Assembly (NCBI GenBank): GCA_030017555.1
Contig: JASEIC010000003.1
Span: 1-53,556, forward strand
Reading direction: 5' to 3'
Origin: Patescibacteria group bacterium
GTDB lineage: Bacteria > Patescibacteriota > Minisyncoccia > UBA6257 > GWB1-50-10
DNA: 53,556 nt
Part shown: positions 15,955-24,711 of the stretch, piece by piece
How positions within the stretch are numbered: the stretch's first letter is position 1
Layout of the letters: each line of letters starts with the position of its first letter
Program-made: the position numbers and the translations under genes
The notes under the pieces: model-generated
What the model was told of the DNA's origin: nothing
Seen by the model: the letters and a program-made list of their open reading frames with translations, nothing else
Databases searched by the model: none

Positions 15955-17400
15955 TTTCAAGCCGATTATTTCAAGAAACGGTTCTTTTAATAAGAAAAGC
16001 ATCGCGCCGTAAACTGTTATTGAGAAAATAATATTCAAGATAACATTTATGTGGAGGAAAAATAAGATTAAGGTTACGAATCCCATAATAAGACTCGCGA
16101 TTAAGATTTTAGATAGAAAAGGCAGAATTTTGAAATCATTAATTTGCTTCATTTTATGCCAATTATAGCCATTGGCGAACAGCAGTGAAATAATTGTTGC
16201 GACAGCTGATCCGGCGATGCCATAGATCGGGATAAGAATAAGGTCTAACGCAATATTGCTTAAGGCGCCGAATAAGGTTGAGGTAATAAAAATTTTTTGC
16301 CGGTCATAGGCAAAAATCGTGTTGCCGATTATAGTGCCCGGAAAAACAAGAAGAGTTGTTATAAGCAAGAGCTGGAAGGTTAACGTAGCGTCAACATATT
16401 TGACGCCAAAGATAAGACTGATTAGCGGTTTTCCTAAAATTATTCCGCCTAATGTAATTGGAATGGCTAAGCCAATAACCGATGTTAAAGATTTTTCAAG
16501 AATTTTTTTTATCCGTTCGTAATTTTTATTTTTGATTAACTCATTTGTAAGCGGAAACAAACTAATACTAAGCAATGCGGGGATGGCATAAAGAAGCATA
16601 ACCGGCCTTTGAGCGGCGGCGTAGAGTCCTAATTCATGGGCGCTTCTGAACCAGCCAATGATTAGGGTGTCAATATTTATCATAAAGCCGCCAAGAAGAC
16701 CCATAATGGCAAATGGCCATGCCGAAGTTAATATCGGTTTTATGAGCGATTTTTGGAAGTGTTTAAAAATATCTTTGAAATGATGGCGGAGGATAATTAC
16801 TACTAACATAAAACCAATGGCCGAGCCGGCAATATAAGCGATTGTTAAAGAAAAAGCAGTGGGACGCATTATTAAACTTAAAAATCCTAAGGCGGCGACG
16901 GCAAGATTTGTTAAAATAAGAAGAATTGCTTCAAGTTCCATGCGACTTTGGGCGCGGATTAAAGCAAAACCAAAATTAGAAAGACTGTCAAAAGCAAGCA
17001 AAAGCGCTACTAAAGGAATGAGTGTTTTTGCGGCTTCCAGGCGAATGAAATTCGGGGCAATAAAAATTGTGATAAGTATTGTAAGAACAACAAGACCAAG
17101 TTTGATTAAAAAGGTTGTTGAAAAATATTCGGCTATTTTCTCTGGTTTTTTTATTGATTCTCTGGTGAGTAGACCGGAAAGGCCGATATCGGAAAAAATA
17201 GTAAAAAACGCGGCAAGACTTAAGGCATAAGAAAAAACTCCGTAACCTTCCGTGCCTAAGATACGCGCCGCATAGATTATTAAGGTGGCCCGAATTAAGC
17301 GGCTGGTAATATTTCCGAACGCCAACCAAAAGCTGTTTTTTATAACTGTTTGTTTTTCACTCTTATTTTTAAATAAGTAATCTTTAATGATTTTTAACAT
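15937..17400 (-). CDS. Oligosaccharide flippase (Wzx-like, MOP superfamily)
   Basis: A 487-residue protein with about 14 hydrophobic helices. Start: NSFWLAFGNITSRLIRATLIIYAARILGTEGYG..., the characteristic first helix region of polysaccharide-exporting MOP proteins; later AMGLLGGFMINIDTLIIGWF. It should move undecaprenyl-linked oligosaccharide across the membrane to the polymerase/ligase. It lies 21 bp downstream of the priming sugar transferase on the same strand, so the two are probably co-transcribed: priming enzyme, then flippase. Confidence 0.92.
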   Translation of the reverse strand: MLKIIKDYLFKNKSEKQTVIKNSFWLAFGNITSRLIRATLIIYAARILGTEGYGVFSYALSLAAFFTIFSDIGLSGLLTRESIKKPEKIAEYFSTTFLIKLGLVVLTILITIFIAPNFIRLEAAKTLIPLVALLLAFDSLSNFGFALIRAQSRMELEAILLILTNLAVAALGFLSLIMRPTAFSLTIAYIAGSAIGFMLVVIILRHHFKDIFKHFQKSLIKPILTSAWPFAIMGLLGGFMINIDTLIIGWFRSAHELGLYAAAQRPVMLLYAIPALLSISLFPLTNELIKNKNYERIKKILEKSLTSVIGLAIPITLGGIILGKPLISLIFGVKYVDATLTFQLLLITTLLVFPGTIIGNTIFAYDRQKIFITSTLFGALSNIALDLILIPIYGIAGSAVATIISLLFANGYNWHKMKQINDFKILPFLSKILIASLIMGFVTLILFFLHINVILNIIFSITVYGAMLFLLKEPFLEIIGLKSKQLI

Positions 17401-17421
17401 TTAAAATTTTGTTAGCGGATT

Positions 17422-18756
17422 TTATTTCGGAGTGATAAAAAAAGTTTTAATGGTTTTTAAGATAATTAAAAGGTCAAGTATGATTGAACGATTCTTGATA
17501 TAAAAAATATCGTATTGAAGTTTTTCGTAAGCGTCTTCAATTGAAGAGCCGTAGTGATAATTTATTTGTGCCCAACCGGTAAGACCCGGCCTTACAATAT
17601 GACGTATATCATAAAAGGGTATTTTTTCTCTTAATTCTCTTACGAATTCCGGCCGTTCCGGCCGGGGTCCTACAAAAGAAATGTCGCCCTTAAAAAGGTT
17701 GAATAATTGGGGCAGTTCATCGAGATGGCTTGAGCGAAGAATTTTGCCGATTGGCGTAATACGCTCATCATTTGGTTGCGACCATTCAGGACCGTTTTTT
17801 TCGGCATTGATTCTCATTGTTCTAAATTTATAAAGAGTAAATATTTTTTCTTTCCTGCCAGCCCTTATTTGTTTGTAAATAGCCGGTCCGGGTGATGTTA
17901 ATTTAATCAAAAGATAAATTATTATAAGAAATGGCGCGAAAATTACAGTAAGAAAAAAGGCAATAAAAGTTTCTTCTATTTTTTTAATGCTTTCATAAAA
18001 CATTCTTTTTCGGGCAACATTTTCCAAAAACCACATTTCTTCGAGTTCGGTTAGCGGCGTTTTGCTAAATATTTGTTCGTAAAAAGTTAAAGTATCTAAA
18101 ATTTCTATTCCTTTAGTAAGTTGGTCGAAAATTACTTTTGCCGCTTCCTGGTTCTTTTTTATGTGCGGCGCAATCACAAGAGTCGATATTTGGTCTTTTC
18201 TGATGATTTCCGGAAGCGAAAGCCAAAGAGGATCATCAATACCGTTTTTGAGAATTAATTTTATATTTAAACCAAGCTGCGGGTTGGTTTTTAGATATTG
18301 AGCCACTTTTTCTATATCGGGCGTTGAGCCGATAACAAGGACGTTTTGGAGTCTTGTGTTTTTAACCAGTCTGTTGAAAAAGTAGCGCCAAACAATAAGT
18401 AAGGATGTGGAAATAACGGCAAAAAGCAAAAGATTGGTGCGCGGAGAAACTCCGAAAAATGGGAATAAATAGAAAAAAGCAAAAGCGATTAAGAGATTAA
18501 TGCTTTGGGCCGTGGAAAGTATTTTGAAAAAAGCCGGTTCGTTTTTTAAATGCTTCAAGTCATAAAGACCGCTGATATAAAAAGCGATTATTGAAACCAC
18601 AAAAATTATTGAAAAAGGAACGAGGTGTTGGTTCAATAAATATCGGGAAAAGCCGGTTTGGTAGCGCAAAACAAGCGTTAAAATAAGCGCTATGTAAAAG
18701 ACAATTACATCGCTCAAAAGAAGAAAAAGGGCTTTTGATTTTGCTTGACCGAACAT
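17422..18756 (-). CDS. Polyprenyl-phosphate sugar phosphotransferase (priming enzyme)
   Basis: A 444-residue protein of the WbaP/WcaJ type. Residues 1-110 form four or five membrane helices, about 130-230 a Rossmann-like domain (VLVIGSTPDIEKVAQYL), and 255-444 the bacterial sugar transferase catalytic domain: KLTSPGPAIYKQIRAGR, FTLYKFRTM, SHLDELPQLFNLFKGDISFVGPRP and RPGLTGWAQINY. It puts the first sugar-phosphate on undecaprenyl phosphate and so starts glycan assembly. It is the promoter-proximal gene of the two-gene leftward operon with the flippase. Confidence 0.95.
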   Translation of the reverse strand: MFGQAKSKALFLLLSDVIVFYIALILTLVLRYQTGFSRYLLNQHLVPFSIIFVVSIIAFYISGLYDLKHLKNEPAFFKILSTAQSINLLIAFAFFYLFPFFGVSPRTNLLLFAVISTSLLIVWRYFFNRLVKNTRLQNVLVIGSTPDIEKVAQYLKTNPQLGLNIKLILKNGIDDPLWLSLPEIIRKDQISTLVIAPHIKKNQEAAKVIFDQLTKGIEILDTLTFYEQIFSKTPLTELEEMWFLENVARKRMFYESIKKIEETFIAFFLTVIFAPFLIIIYLLIKLTSPGPAIYKQIRAGRKEKIFTLYKFRTMRINAEKNGPEWSQPNDERITPIGKILRSSHLDELPQLFNLFKGDISFVGPRPERPEFVRELREKIPFYDIRHIVRPGLTGWAQINYHYGSSIEDAYEKLQYDIFYIKNRSIILDLLIILKTIKTFFITPK

Positions 18757-18826
18757 TTGACTTTATCCTAGAGAGAATATAACATTTTATTAACAAATTC
18801 GCGAGGTCGTAAGAATATTTATTTTT

Positions 18827-19594
18827 ATGGAAGAAATAAAAACAAATTCGGATAATAATCTTGAAGTAAAGCCCAAGCGGGATTATGTTTTGCCGGCAAG
18901 CATTTTAATTGCCGCTCTTCTTGTTTCTATATCGCTTGTTTATAGCGCAGGTAAAAAGGCCGATGATAGCGAAAGCGCTAATTTAGTTCAAAAAATCGAT
19001 AGAGGCATAAATAACGAAGATCGAAATCTAATGCCCGCGCCAGCCGACATTAAACCAGTAACTTCAGCTGATCATATTTTAGGCAATTTGAATGCGTCAG
19101 TTAAAATTGTTACGTTTTCTGATTTTGAGTGCCCTTTTTGTAAAACATTTCACTTAACAATGAAGCAAATTTTACCGCTTTATGGTGATAAGATAGCTTG
19201 GGTTTTTAGACAACTTCCATTAGATATCCTTCATCAAAAAGCAAAAAAAGTGGCTTTGGCAACAGAATGCGTATCGGCGTTGGGCGGCAATGATAAGTTT
19301 TGGAAATATGTTGATAAGATCTTTGAAATTACTCCTTCTAATGATGGTTTAGATCTAAATGAATTACCAAAAATTGCTGAACAAGTTGGCGTTGACCGAG
19401 CTAAATTTCAATCGTGTTTGGATAGCAATAAATATATAGATAAAATAGAAGCGAGTCAGAAAGAAGCCGAAAATGTCGGTATTCGCGGAACGCCTTTTTC
19501 TTTAGTAATTGCGAAAGACGGCAAGAAATACGCGATTAATGGCGCTTTGCCGTTTTCAGATATTAAGTTAATTATTGACGAAGCTTTGAAATAA
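18827..19594 (+). CDS. DsbA-like membrane-anchored thiol oxidoreductase
   Basis: A 255-residue protein. One membrane anchor at residues about 21-41, a polar linker, then a DsbA/thioredoxin_4 domain with the active site ECPFC (C102, C105) and the cis-Pro loop GIRGTPF. A further Cys pair-like C143/C187 lies in the helical insert. It should act outside the membrane as a disulfide oxidase or isomerase. Neighbours downstream are glutaredoxin and thioredoxin reductase, and a CcdA-like protein is at 40464, so a fuller redox network is likely. Electron partner unknown. Confidence 0.9.
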   Translation: MEEIKTNSDNNLEVKPKRDYVLPASILIAALLVSISLVYSAGKKADDSESANLVQKIDRGINNEDRNLMPAPADIKPVTSADHILGNLNASVKIVTFSDFECPFCKTFHLTMKQILPLYGDKIAWVFRQLPLDILHQKAKKVALATECVSALGGNDKFWKYVDKIFEITPSNDGLDLNELPKIAEQVGVDRAKFQSCLDSNKYIDKIEASQKEAENVGIRGTPFSLVIAKDGKKYAINGALPFSDIKLIIDEALK

Positions 19595-19635
19595 ATTGGC
19601 TTTTAGTAGTTATTTTTACTTTTTTGTGAAATAAT

Positions 19636-19800
19636 ATGAAACGGCAACATTGGATTATTGTTGTGCTTAGCATTTGGCTTCTTGTTTCGCCTTGGATTTT
19701 GGGTTTTTCAGCTTTAAATTTAGTGGTTTGGAATAATGTCGCGATCTCTTTTCTTATAATTATTTTGATTTTTTGGGATTTTTCTCCGCCTCTATCATAA
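19636..19800 (+). CDS. Small SPW-repeat membrane protein
   Basis: A 54-residue protein in a frame between the DsbA-like and glutaredoxin genes. It has one SPW repeat (IWLLVSPWILGFS, then WNNV) in two hydrophobic helices. SPW-repeat proteins are small integral membrane proteins of unknown role. The ATG at 19636 follows an AT-rich leader, and the stop is 2 nt before the glutaredoxin ATG, so translation coupling is plausible. The domain resemblance is clear though the protein is very short. Confidence 0.75.
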   Translation: MKRQHWIIVVLSIWLLVSPWILGFSALNLVVWNNVAISFLIIILIFWDFSPPLS

Positions 19801-19802
19801 AA

Positions 19803-20054
19803 ATGATTATTAAAGTAAAAATTTACACGATTCCAACTTGCGTTTATTGTAAAATGGCGAAAGATTTTTTTGCCAAAAATGAGATTGAGTATGAAGAGTA
19901 TGATGTGTCAAAAGACAAAAAAGCTTTAGCAGAAATGGTTGAAAAGTCTCATCAAATGAGCGTGCCGGTTATTGATATAGAAAATGAAATTTTTGTTGGT
20001 TTTAACAGATCAGACATTGAAAAGGTTCTAAGAATTTTAAAACAAAAGAAATAA
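19803..20054 (+). CDS. Glutaredoxin/NrdH-like redoxin
   Basis: An 83-residue protein with the active site IPTCVYCKMAK (C13, C16), VPVIDIENEIFVGF holding the cis-Pro, and the C-terminal helix RSDIEKVLRIL. The ATG at 19803 is preferred over an upstream in-frame codon because it places the first beta strand (IKVKIYTIP) at the start. It ends 7 bp before thioredoxin reductase, so the two probably work as a pair, as NrdH-type redoxins do with TrxB. It may reduce the class II ribonucleotide reductase at 31615. Confidence 0.9.
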   Translation: MIIKVKIYTIPTCVYCKMAKDFFAKNEIEYEEYDVSKDKKALAEMVEKSHQMSVPVIDIENEIFVGFNRSDIEKVLRILKQKK

Positions 20055-20061
20055 TTTAAGT

Positions 20062-20979
20062 ATGTATGATTTAGCTATTATCGGCGGCGGTCCGGCTGGT
20101 GTGGCGGCTGGAATTTACGCATCTAGAAAACAAATAAAAACCGTGATTATTACAGATATTTTTGGCGGTCAATCGCTTGTTTCTGCGAGTATAGAAAATT
20201 GGGTTGGGGACAAGTCGATTTCTGGATTTAATTTAGCCAAGAAACTTGAGGATCACTTAAAAGTACAGCAAGGCATTGATATAGTTGATGGCGACTTTGT
20301 TTTAAAAATAACAAAAAACAAAGATTTATTTGTAATCTTGACTAAGAATAATAAAAAAATCGAAGCAAAAACTTTGATTGTTGCTTCAGGTAGTCGACGC
20401 AGAAAATTGAATGTCCCCGGCGAACAAAAATTTGAAGGGCGAGGCGTAGCTTATTGTTCTACTTGTGATGCGCCGCTTTTTAAAAATAAATCTGTTGCGG
20501 TCGTGGGTACTGGTAATGCTGGTCTTGAGGCCACACAAGATCTTTTGTCTTACGCAAAACAAATTTATCTTTTCGGTCGGGCGAGTGATATCAGAGGCGA
20601 TGCTTCAACTCAAGCGAAAATAATAAAAAGCGAAAAAATTAAAATAATATTAAATGTTCAAGTGAAAGAAATTTTAGGAGATAAGGTTGTAACCGGACTG
20701 CGTTACATTGATTTAAATAAAAATAAAGAAGACATATTAGAAATCGAAGGCATTTTTGTTGAAATCGGTTCAATCCCCAACAGCGAACTTGTTAAAGATC
20801 TCGTGTTAATTAATAAATTTGGTGAAATTGTTGTTGATCATAAAACCCAACAAACTTCGATGCGAGGCATTTGGGCGGCGGGGGATGTTACCAACGGTCT
20901 TTATAAACAGAATAATATTTCCGTTGGTGACGCGATCAAAGCCGTTTTAAATATTCAAAGCCATTTAAATAGTTTGTAA
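20062..20979 (+). CDS. trxB: Thioredoxin-disulfide reductase
   Basis: A 305-residue flavoprotein of normal length. FAD-binding GGGPAGVAAGIYASR at the N-terminus, redox site YCSTCDAP (C132, C135), the NAD(P)-binding VAVVGTGNAGLEA and the final FAD contact GIWAAGDVTNG. It reduces thioredoxin- or glutaredoxin-type proteins with a pyridine nucleotide. The second dinucleotide loop VGTGNAG and the following RASDIRGDA lack the HRRxxxR pattern of strict NADPH enzymes, so cofactor preference is open. It follows the redoxin gene directly. Confidence 0.95.
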   Translation: MYDLAIIGGGPAGVAAGIYASRKQIKTVIITDIFGGQSLVSASIENWVGDKSISGFNLAKKLEDHLKVQQGIDIVDGDFVLKITKNKDLFVILTKNNKKIEAKTLIVASGSRRRKLNVPGEQKFEGRGVAYCSTCDAPLFKNKSVAVVGTGNAGLEATQDLLSYAKQIYLFGRASDIRGDASTQAKIIKSEKIKIILNVQVKEILGDKVVTGLRYIDLNKNKEDILEIEGIFVEIGSIPNSELVKDLVLINKFGEIVVDHKTQQTSMRGIWAAGDVTNGLYKQNNISVGDAIKAVLNIQSHLNSL

Positions 20980-21023
20980 AAGTTTGCATAAATTACTTAT
21001 CCACATAGTAAGTTTTTAAAGTG

Positions 21024-21032
21024 TGCTATAAT
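21024..21032 (+). promoter_or_regulatory. Extended -10 promoter element
   Basis: TGCTATAAT, an exact TGnTATAAT extended -10, lies 16 bp before the ATG of the 21049 gene. No clear -35 is visible. A DnaA-box-like TTATCCACA lies at 20997-21005. Confidence 0.5.
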
Positions 21033-21048
21033 TGTTAAAATAAATAAT

Positions 21049-21462
21049 ATGAGTGTTTTAAATAAAAAGATCCTTCTTATTATTGTAATTGTTCTTTTAG
21101 TTGCGCTTATCGCTTTATTTGTTTGGCGGTGGGGGTTTGTTAAGTCACCGCCCAATTATTACGCTCTATATTTAAAAACTGGCGAGCTTTATTTTGGCCG
21201 ATTAGTTCATTTTCCTCGTTTTGGCCTGAAGCAAGTTTATATGATGCAAATTAATAACGATAATGCTCAAACGCCTTTCAGCATCCAGAAATTCGCTAAA
21301 ATCTTTTGGGGGCCGGAGGATTATTTAAGGATAAATCGCGATGAAGTTGTTTGGATGACCCGTCTTTCTGAAAATAGTGAATTAGCAAAGGTTATTGCCG
21401 CAAATCCAGATTTAATGCCGCAAAATCCTCAAGTAATTTCACCAATCAAAGAAAGCAATTAA
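21049..21462 (+). CDS. Membrane-anchored protein of unknown function
   Basis: A 137-residue protein: one N-terminal membrane helix (residues about 8-28), then a beta-rich domain (YYALYLKTGELYFGRLVHFP, KIFWGPEDYLRINRDEVVW) outside the membrane. No family was recognised beyond similarity to small anchored proteins of CPR genomes. It precedes the pilin-like and PilM-like genes but is separated from them by about 110 bp with its own promoter-like region, so a pilus role is only a guess. Confidence 0.6.
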   Translation: MSVLNKKILLIIVIVLLVALIALFVWRWGFVKSPPNYYALYLKTGELYFGRLVHFPRFGLKQVYMMQINNDNAQTPFSIQKFAKIFWGPEDYLRINRDEVVWMTRLSENSELAKVIAANPDLMPQNPQVISPIKESN

Positions 21463-21571
21463 TTGCCCGGTAATCAAAACAAATAATCAGTAAAAAATAC
21501 GGATTAATTCGTTATTTTATTCCCGGTACTATTAAAACGTACTGGGTTTTGTTATTATAGTGTTAAGATAT

Positions 21572-22006
21572 ATGTCAGGGTTGTTTAAAAGCGGTCAAGC
21601 TACTTTAGCTTTTGTGCTTCTTGTTGGTGGCATTGTTATTGAAATTGCAATCGCTGGTGCTTTTGTTACTTATTTCCTAAGCACCTCTGGATTAGGAGAG
21701 CGTCTGTCGGCTCGTGCTCTTACAACAGCTCATGCTGGCGTAAGGGATGTACAGATTAAAATTACTCGAAATAAAGAATGGTGTTCGTCAGTTGGTTGTC
21801 CGTACGTTTATCCTATAGCGGTTGGCAACGATTCGGCATCAGTTACGGTTGGTTGGATGTCCGATGATAGTGATAATTACGTGTATACGATTGATTCTGT
21901 TGGGACTGCTTCAACTCGCGCTCGAAGATTAATTGCTACTTTAGTCGTAAATAGAACCACAGGGTTAGTTCAGTTTAGTTCATTAGTTGAAACGCCAATT
22001 CAATGA
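21572..22006 (+). CDS. Pilin-like/PilX-like membrane protein
   Basis: A 144-residue protein with a long hydrophobic N-terminal helix (GQATLAFVLLVGGIVIEIAI, residues about 8-30) followed by a helical segment rich in Ala, Thr and Arg (SARALTTAHAGVRDVQIKI) and a beta domain with a CSSVGC loop. This layout is that of minor pilin or PilX-type proteins, though no clear prepilin-peptidase site with Glu5 is present. The ATG at 21572 is preferred over an upstream GTG. The PilM-like gene follows 13 bp later, which supports a pilus link. Confidence 0.55.
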   Translation: MSGLFKSGQATLAFVLLVGGIVIEIAIAGAFVTYFLSTSGLGERLSARALTTAHAGVRDVQIKITRNKEWCSSVGCPYVYPIAVGNDSASVTVGWMSDDSDNYVYTIDSVGTASTRARRLIATLVVNRTTGLVQFSSLVETPIQ

Positions 22007-22019
22007 TTAGATTTTACAA

Positions 22020-23516
22020 ATGAAGAACTTTTTAAAAGGAATTACATATTTTTTAGAGCGATTAAACGCTAAACCAAAAGTTGGCGGAATTCAACTCAGT
22101 GATTCGGTATTACAATACGTTTTTGTTGATAAAGAACTCGAAGTTTTTTCTTTACGTTTACCGCCGGGCGTGGTGAAAGAAGGCAAAATAATTGATCTTA
22201 ATCAGTTTCTCAGTTCGTTGCGGCAGTTTCACCAAATGATTGATCCGGAAAAAAACAATCGAACCATACCAGTAATCGTTTCTTTGCCGCCAGCCTTAGT
22301 TTATACTCAAAGTTTTATTGTGCCTAATGTTGGGCCGGACCATCTTGAAGAATCAGCGTTTTTAAATCTTCAAATGATTTCACCAATACCTAAAGAATTG
22401 GCTTATATGAGTTGGGAAATAATTGGCGTAAGCGAAGATCAGTACGAGCTTTTAGGCGCTTTTGTTGAAAAGTCGGTTATTGATCAATTTGGATCTTTTT
22501 TAGAACAGGCAGGATTTTCACCAATAGCTTTTGAATTTCCAGGTCTCGCTCTTACTCGGCTTGCTGGTCATGTTTTAAGCGCAAGCGCTAAACCAGTTTT
22601 AGTTTTTCAGATTTCAAGCGATGGCTTGGAGCTGTTTATTATTCGTAACGGCTCGCTTTATTTTGATTATTTTAGATCTTGGCGTTCGATTCAGGGTGAA
22701 AATAGAGAGATTCCTAAAACACTTTTTGAACAAGTGGTGAATGAAGAAGTTCAAAAAGTTATTAATTTTACTCTTAGTCGATTCCATGAGAATTTATCAG
22801 AGGTTTTGCTTATTATGCCCGGTTTCGAACGAGAAGTTAGTGAATTTTTAGAGAAACGTTTTAGTTTACAAGTCAGGCCGCTTGAGCTTAAATCATGGTC
22901 TCTTAATTCGAGCTGGTACGCGCCTTTAGGATCAGCTTTGCGCGGAGCAATTGATCGAAAAGAGGACAAGTTTATTAGTTTATCAAATTTAAGTCCAATT
23001 GAAATATTTTATCGAGAACATCTTCTTGATTTTATTTGGTTTTGGAAAAATATTGTGATTGGAGTAATGGTTTTATTTTTAATATTTTTTGGAGGATCAG
23101 CTTATTTTTTAGTCAGTAATGCAAACGAACTTACTCAAAAACTTGAAGGTTTTAAAGTTCAGCCGTACCAACAAGAATTTTCAATTTTAAGTGATAAGGC
23201 AATTGAATTTAACCGATTGGTAAAAATGGTAACTGATGTTAAATTTTCTGCGCCACCTTGGTATTTTTTAGTTAATCAGTTAGAACTTTTAGCTTCACAA
23301 CATGAAGTAGTTGTTGTTCGTCTAGAAGTTAATTCTGCGAGCGAACCAATCTCTTTGCTTGCTCATTCTCTGCCGTCAAAACTTAAGACATTTACCAACG
23401 CCTTATATAAGGAAGATGGATTTTCTGAAATAAATTTACCAGCAACAGCTATAACTTCATTAAGTAATGGTTTGTTTAGTTTCAGGGTTGATTTTAAATA
23501 TAAAGCGCCCAAGTAA
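22020..23516 (+). CDS. PilM-PilN-like fusion, type IV pilus assembly
   Basis: A 498-residue protein. Residues 1-330 are PilM-like (actin fold): GGIQLSDSVLQYVFVD, PVIVSLPPALVYTQSF, QLEQ-type QMISPIPKELAYMSWE, and AFEFPGLALTRL. A membrane helix follows at about 341-365, then a helical/beta extracytoplasmic region like PilN (NANELTQKLEGFKVQPYQQEF, then RLEVNSASEPISLLA). In most bacteria PilM and PilN are separate proteins that bind each other, and a fusion would fix the contact. The upstream gene is pilin-like. The domain assignments rest on pattern, not on a search. Confidence 0.75.
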   Translation: MKNFLKGITYFLERLNAKPKVGGIQLSDSVLQYVFVDKELEVFSLRLPPGVVKEGKIIDLNQFLSSLRQFHQMIDPEKNNRTIPVIVSLPPALVYTQSFIVPNVGPDHLEESAFLNLQMISPIPKELAYMSWEIIGVSEDQYELLGAFVEKSVIDQFGSFLEQAGFSPIAFEFPGLALTRLAGHVLSASAKPVLVFQISSDGLELFIIRNGSLYFDYFRSWRSIQGENREIPKTLFEQVVNEEVQKVINFTLSRFHENLSEVLLIMPGFEREVSEFLEKRFSLQVRPLELKSWSLNSSWYAPLGSALRGAIDRKEDKFISLSNLSPIEIFYREHLLDFIWFWKNIVIGVMVLFLIFFGGSAYFLVSNANELTQKLEGFKVQPYQQEFSILSDKAIEFNRLVKMVTDVKFSAPPWYFLVNQLELLASQHEVVVVRLEVNSASEPISLLAHSLPSKLKTFTNALYKEDGFSEINLPATAITSLSNGLFSFRVDFKYKAPK

Positions 23517-23529
23517 GGCTAATTTGTAA

Positions 23530-24075
23530 TTAACTCATTTCATTAAGATTTCGATTTATTTCTTCGAAGACATCTATTAATTTTTCTAATTCACCTTTTT
23601 TAATTTTTTTAAGAATAAATTCTTCAGCTTTTTGTCGTTTGATTTCGCTTTTTTCTCGAACGCCTATTCTAATACGCCAGAAGAGCCTTGAGCCAATCGA
23701 ATTAATTATAGATTCAATGCCTTTGTGGCCCGCCGGACCCCTATCGAATTCTATTTTATAATTTCCTAATTTAATATCAGAGTCATCGTGAACTATTACT
23801 GTGTTTTCCGGTTTAATATTAAAATATTTCAAAATTTCTTTTATTGCTCGACCGGATTCATTCATGAATATTTCCGGTTTCGAAATTACCAGGCCATCCG
23901 TGGTTTTTATAAAAGAAAAATTTTTTATCGACTTGAAATTTAATTTTTGATTGATGAATTGTTTTAACAAATAATCTAAAAAAATCATTCCGATATTATG
24001 GTAGGTATTTTCATATTCTTTGCCAGGATTACCGAGTCCAATAATCAATTTTATGATCGGTTTTTGTTGCGGCAT
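23530..24075 (-). CDS. pth: Peptidyl-tRNA hydrolase
   Basis: A 181-residue protein of standard length. IIGLGNPGKEYENTYHNIG with the catalytic His (H26), the FMNESG motif, HDDSDIKLG with its Asp, and GPAGHKGIESI. It releases tRNA from peptidyl-tRNA that drops off ribosomes. It is convergent with the PilM-like gene, from which it is separated by 13 bp, and divergent from lepB. Confidence 0.95.
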   Translation of the reverse strand: MPQQKPIIKLIIGLGNPGKEYENTYHNIGMIFLDYLLKQFINQKLNFKSIKNFSFIKTTDGLVISKPEIFMNESGRAIKEILKYFNIKPENTVIVHDDSDIKLGNYKIEFDRGPAGHKGIESIINSIGSRLFWRIRIGVREKSEIKRQKAEEFILKKIKKGELEKLIDVFEEINRNLNEMS

Positions 24076-24153
24076 AATACTTTTGATTGGGGTTGAATTT
24101 AACTATTTTATTGTATACAATTATCGCATACTTTTTGAGTATTAACTAATACA

Positions 24154-24159
24154 TATAAT
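24154..24159 (+). promoter_or_regulatory. -10 box 6 nt before lepB start
   Basis: A perfect TATAAT ends 6 nt before the lepB ATG, so the message should be leaderless. No good -35 hexamer is spaced at 17 bp; a TTGAGT lies only 13 bp upstream. Confidence 0.5.
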
Positions 24160-24165
24160 AAATTT

Positions 24166-24705
24166 ATGCGTAAATTTTTATGGTCTTTTTTTGAAATTGT
24201 CGAAACAGTGACAATTGCTATTATTGCTGTTTTTCTTGTGAGAACTTTTGTTGCTCAACCATTTTTGGTTAGCGGTTCTAGCATGGAACCAACCTTTGAT
24301 AATGGTAATTATCTTTTAGTTGATGAGTTGGTTTATCGTTTTCGAGAACCACAACGTGGCGAAGTGATGGTTTTTAAATATCCTGGAGATCATCGTTCTT
24401 ATTACATAAAACGAGTAATTGGTTTGCCGGGCGAACGACTCGTTATTGATCGTGGCACGGTTACGGTTTTTAGGAATGGAGAGGAAAAAATTTTACAAGA
24501 GCCGTATCTGGGTTCTGTTAAAACAACGGAGTATGTTGAGATGGAATTAGGAAGCGGTCAATATTTTGTCATGGGTGATAATCGTAATTTTAGTTTTGAT
24601 TCGCGAATTTGGGGACCAATAAATCATTCTGATATTATGGGATTAGTTCGTTTGCGTTTATGGCCGATTAATGAAGCTCAAGCTTTTAGCGCGCCGGTTT
24701 ATTAG
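24166..24705 (+). CDS. lepB: Signal peptidase I
   Basis: A 179-residue protein. One N-terminal membrane helix, then box B SGSSMEPTF with the catalytic Ser (S39), box D YYIKRVIGLPGE with the catalytic Lys (K82), and box E MGDNRNFSFDSRIWG. It cleaves signal peptides from exported proteins at the outer face of the membrane. It is the first gene of a run with hisS, HIT, rpsU and yqeY, all spaced by 2-6 bp. Confidence 0.95.
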   Translation: MRKFLWSFFEIVETVTIAIIAVFLVRTFVAQPFLVSGSSMEPTFDNGNYLLVDELVYRFREPQRGEVMVFKYPGDHRSYYIKRVIGLPGERLVIDRGTVTVFRNGEEKILQEPYLGSVKTTEYVEMELGSGQYFVMGDNRNFSFDSRIWGPINHSDIMGLVRLRLWPINEAQAFSAPVY

Positions 24706-24711
24706 AAATTT

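Noticed and set aside
16859-17230. Plus-strand open frame inside the flippase gene
   Set aside because: Antisense shadow of the membrane protein; basic composition results from complementing hydrophobic codons.
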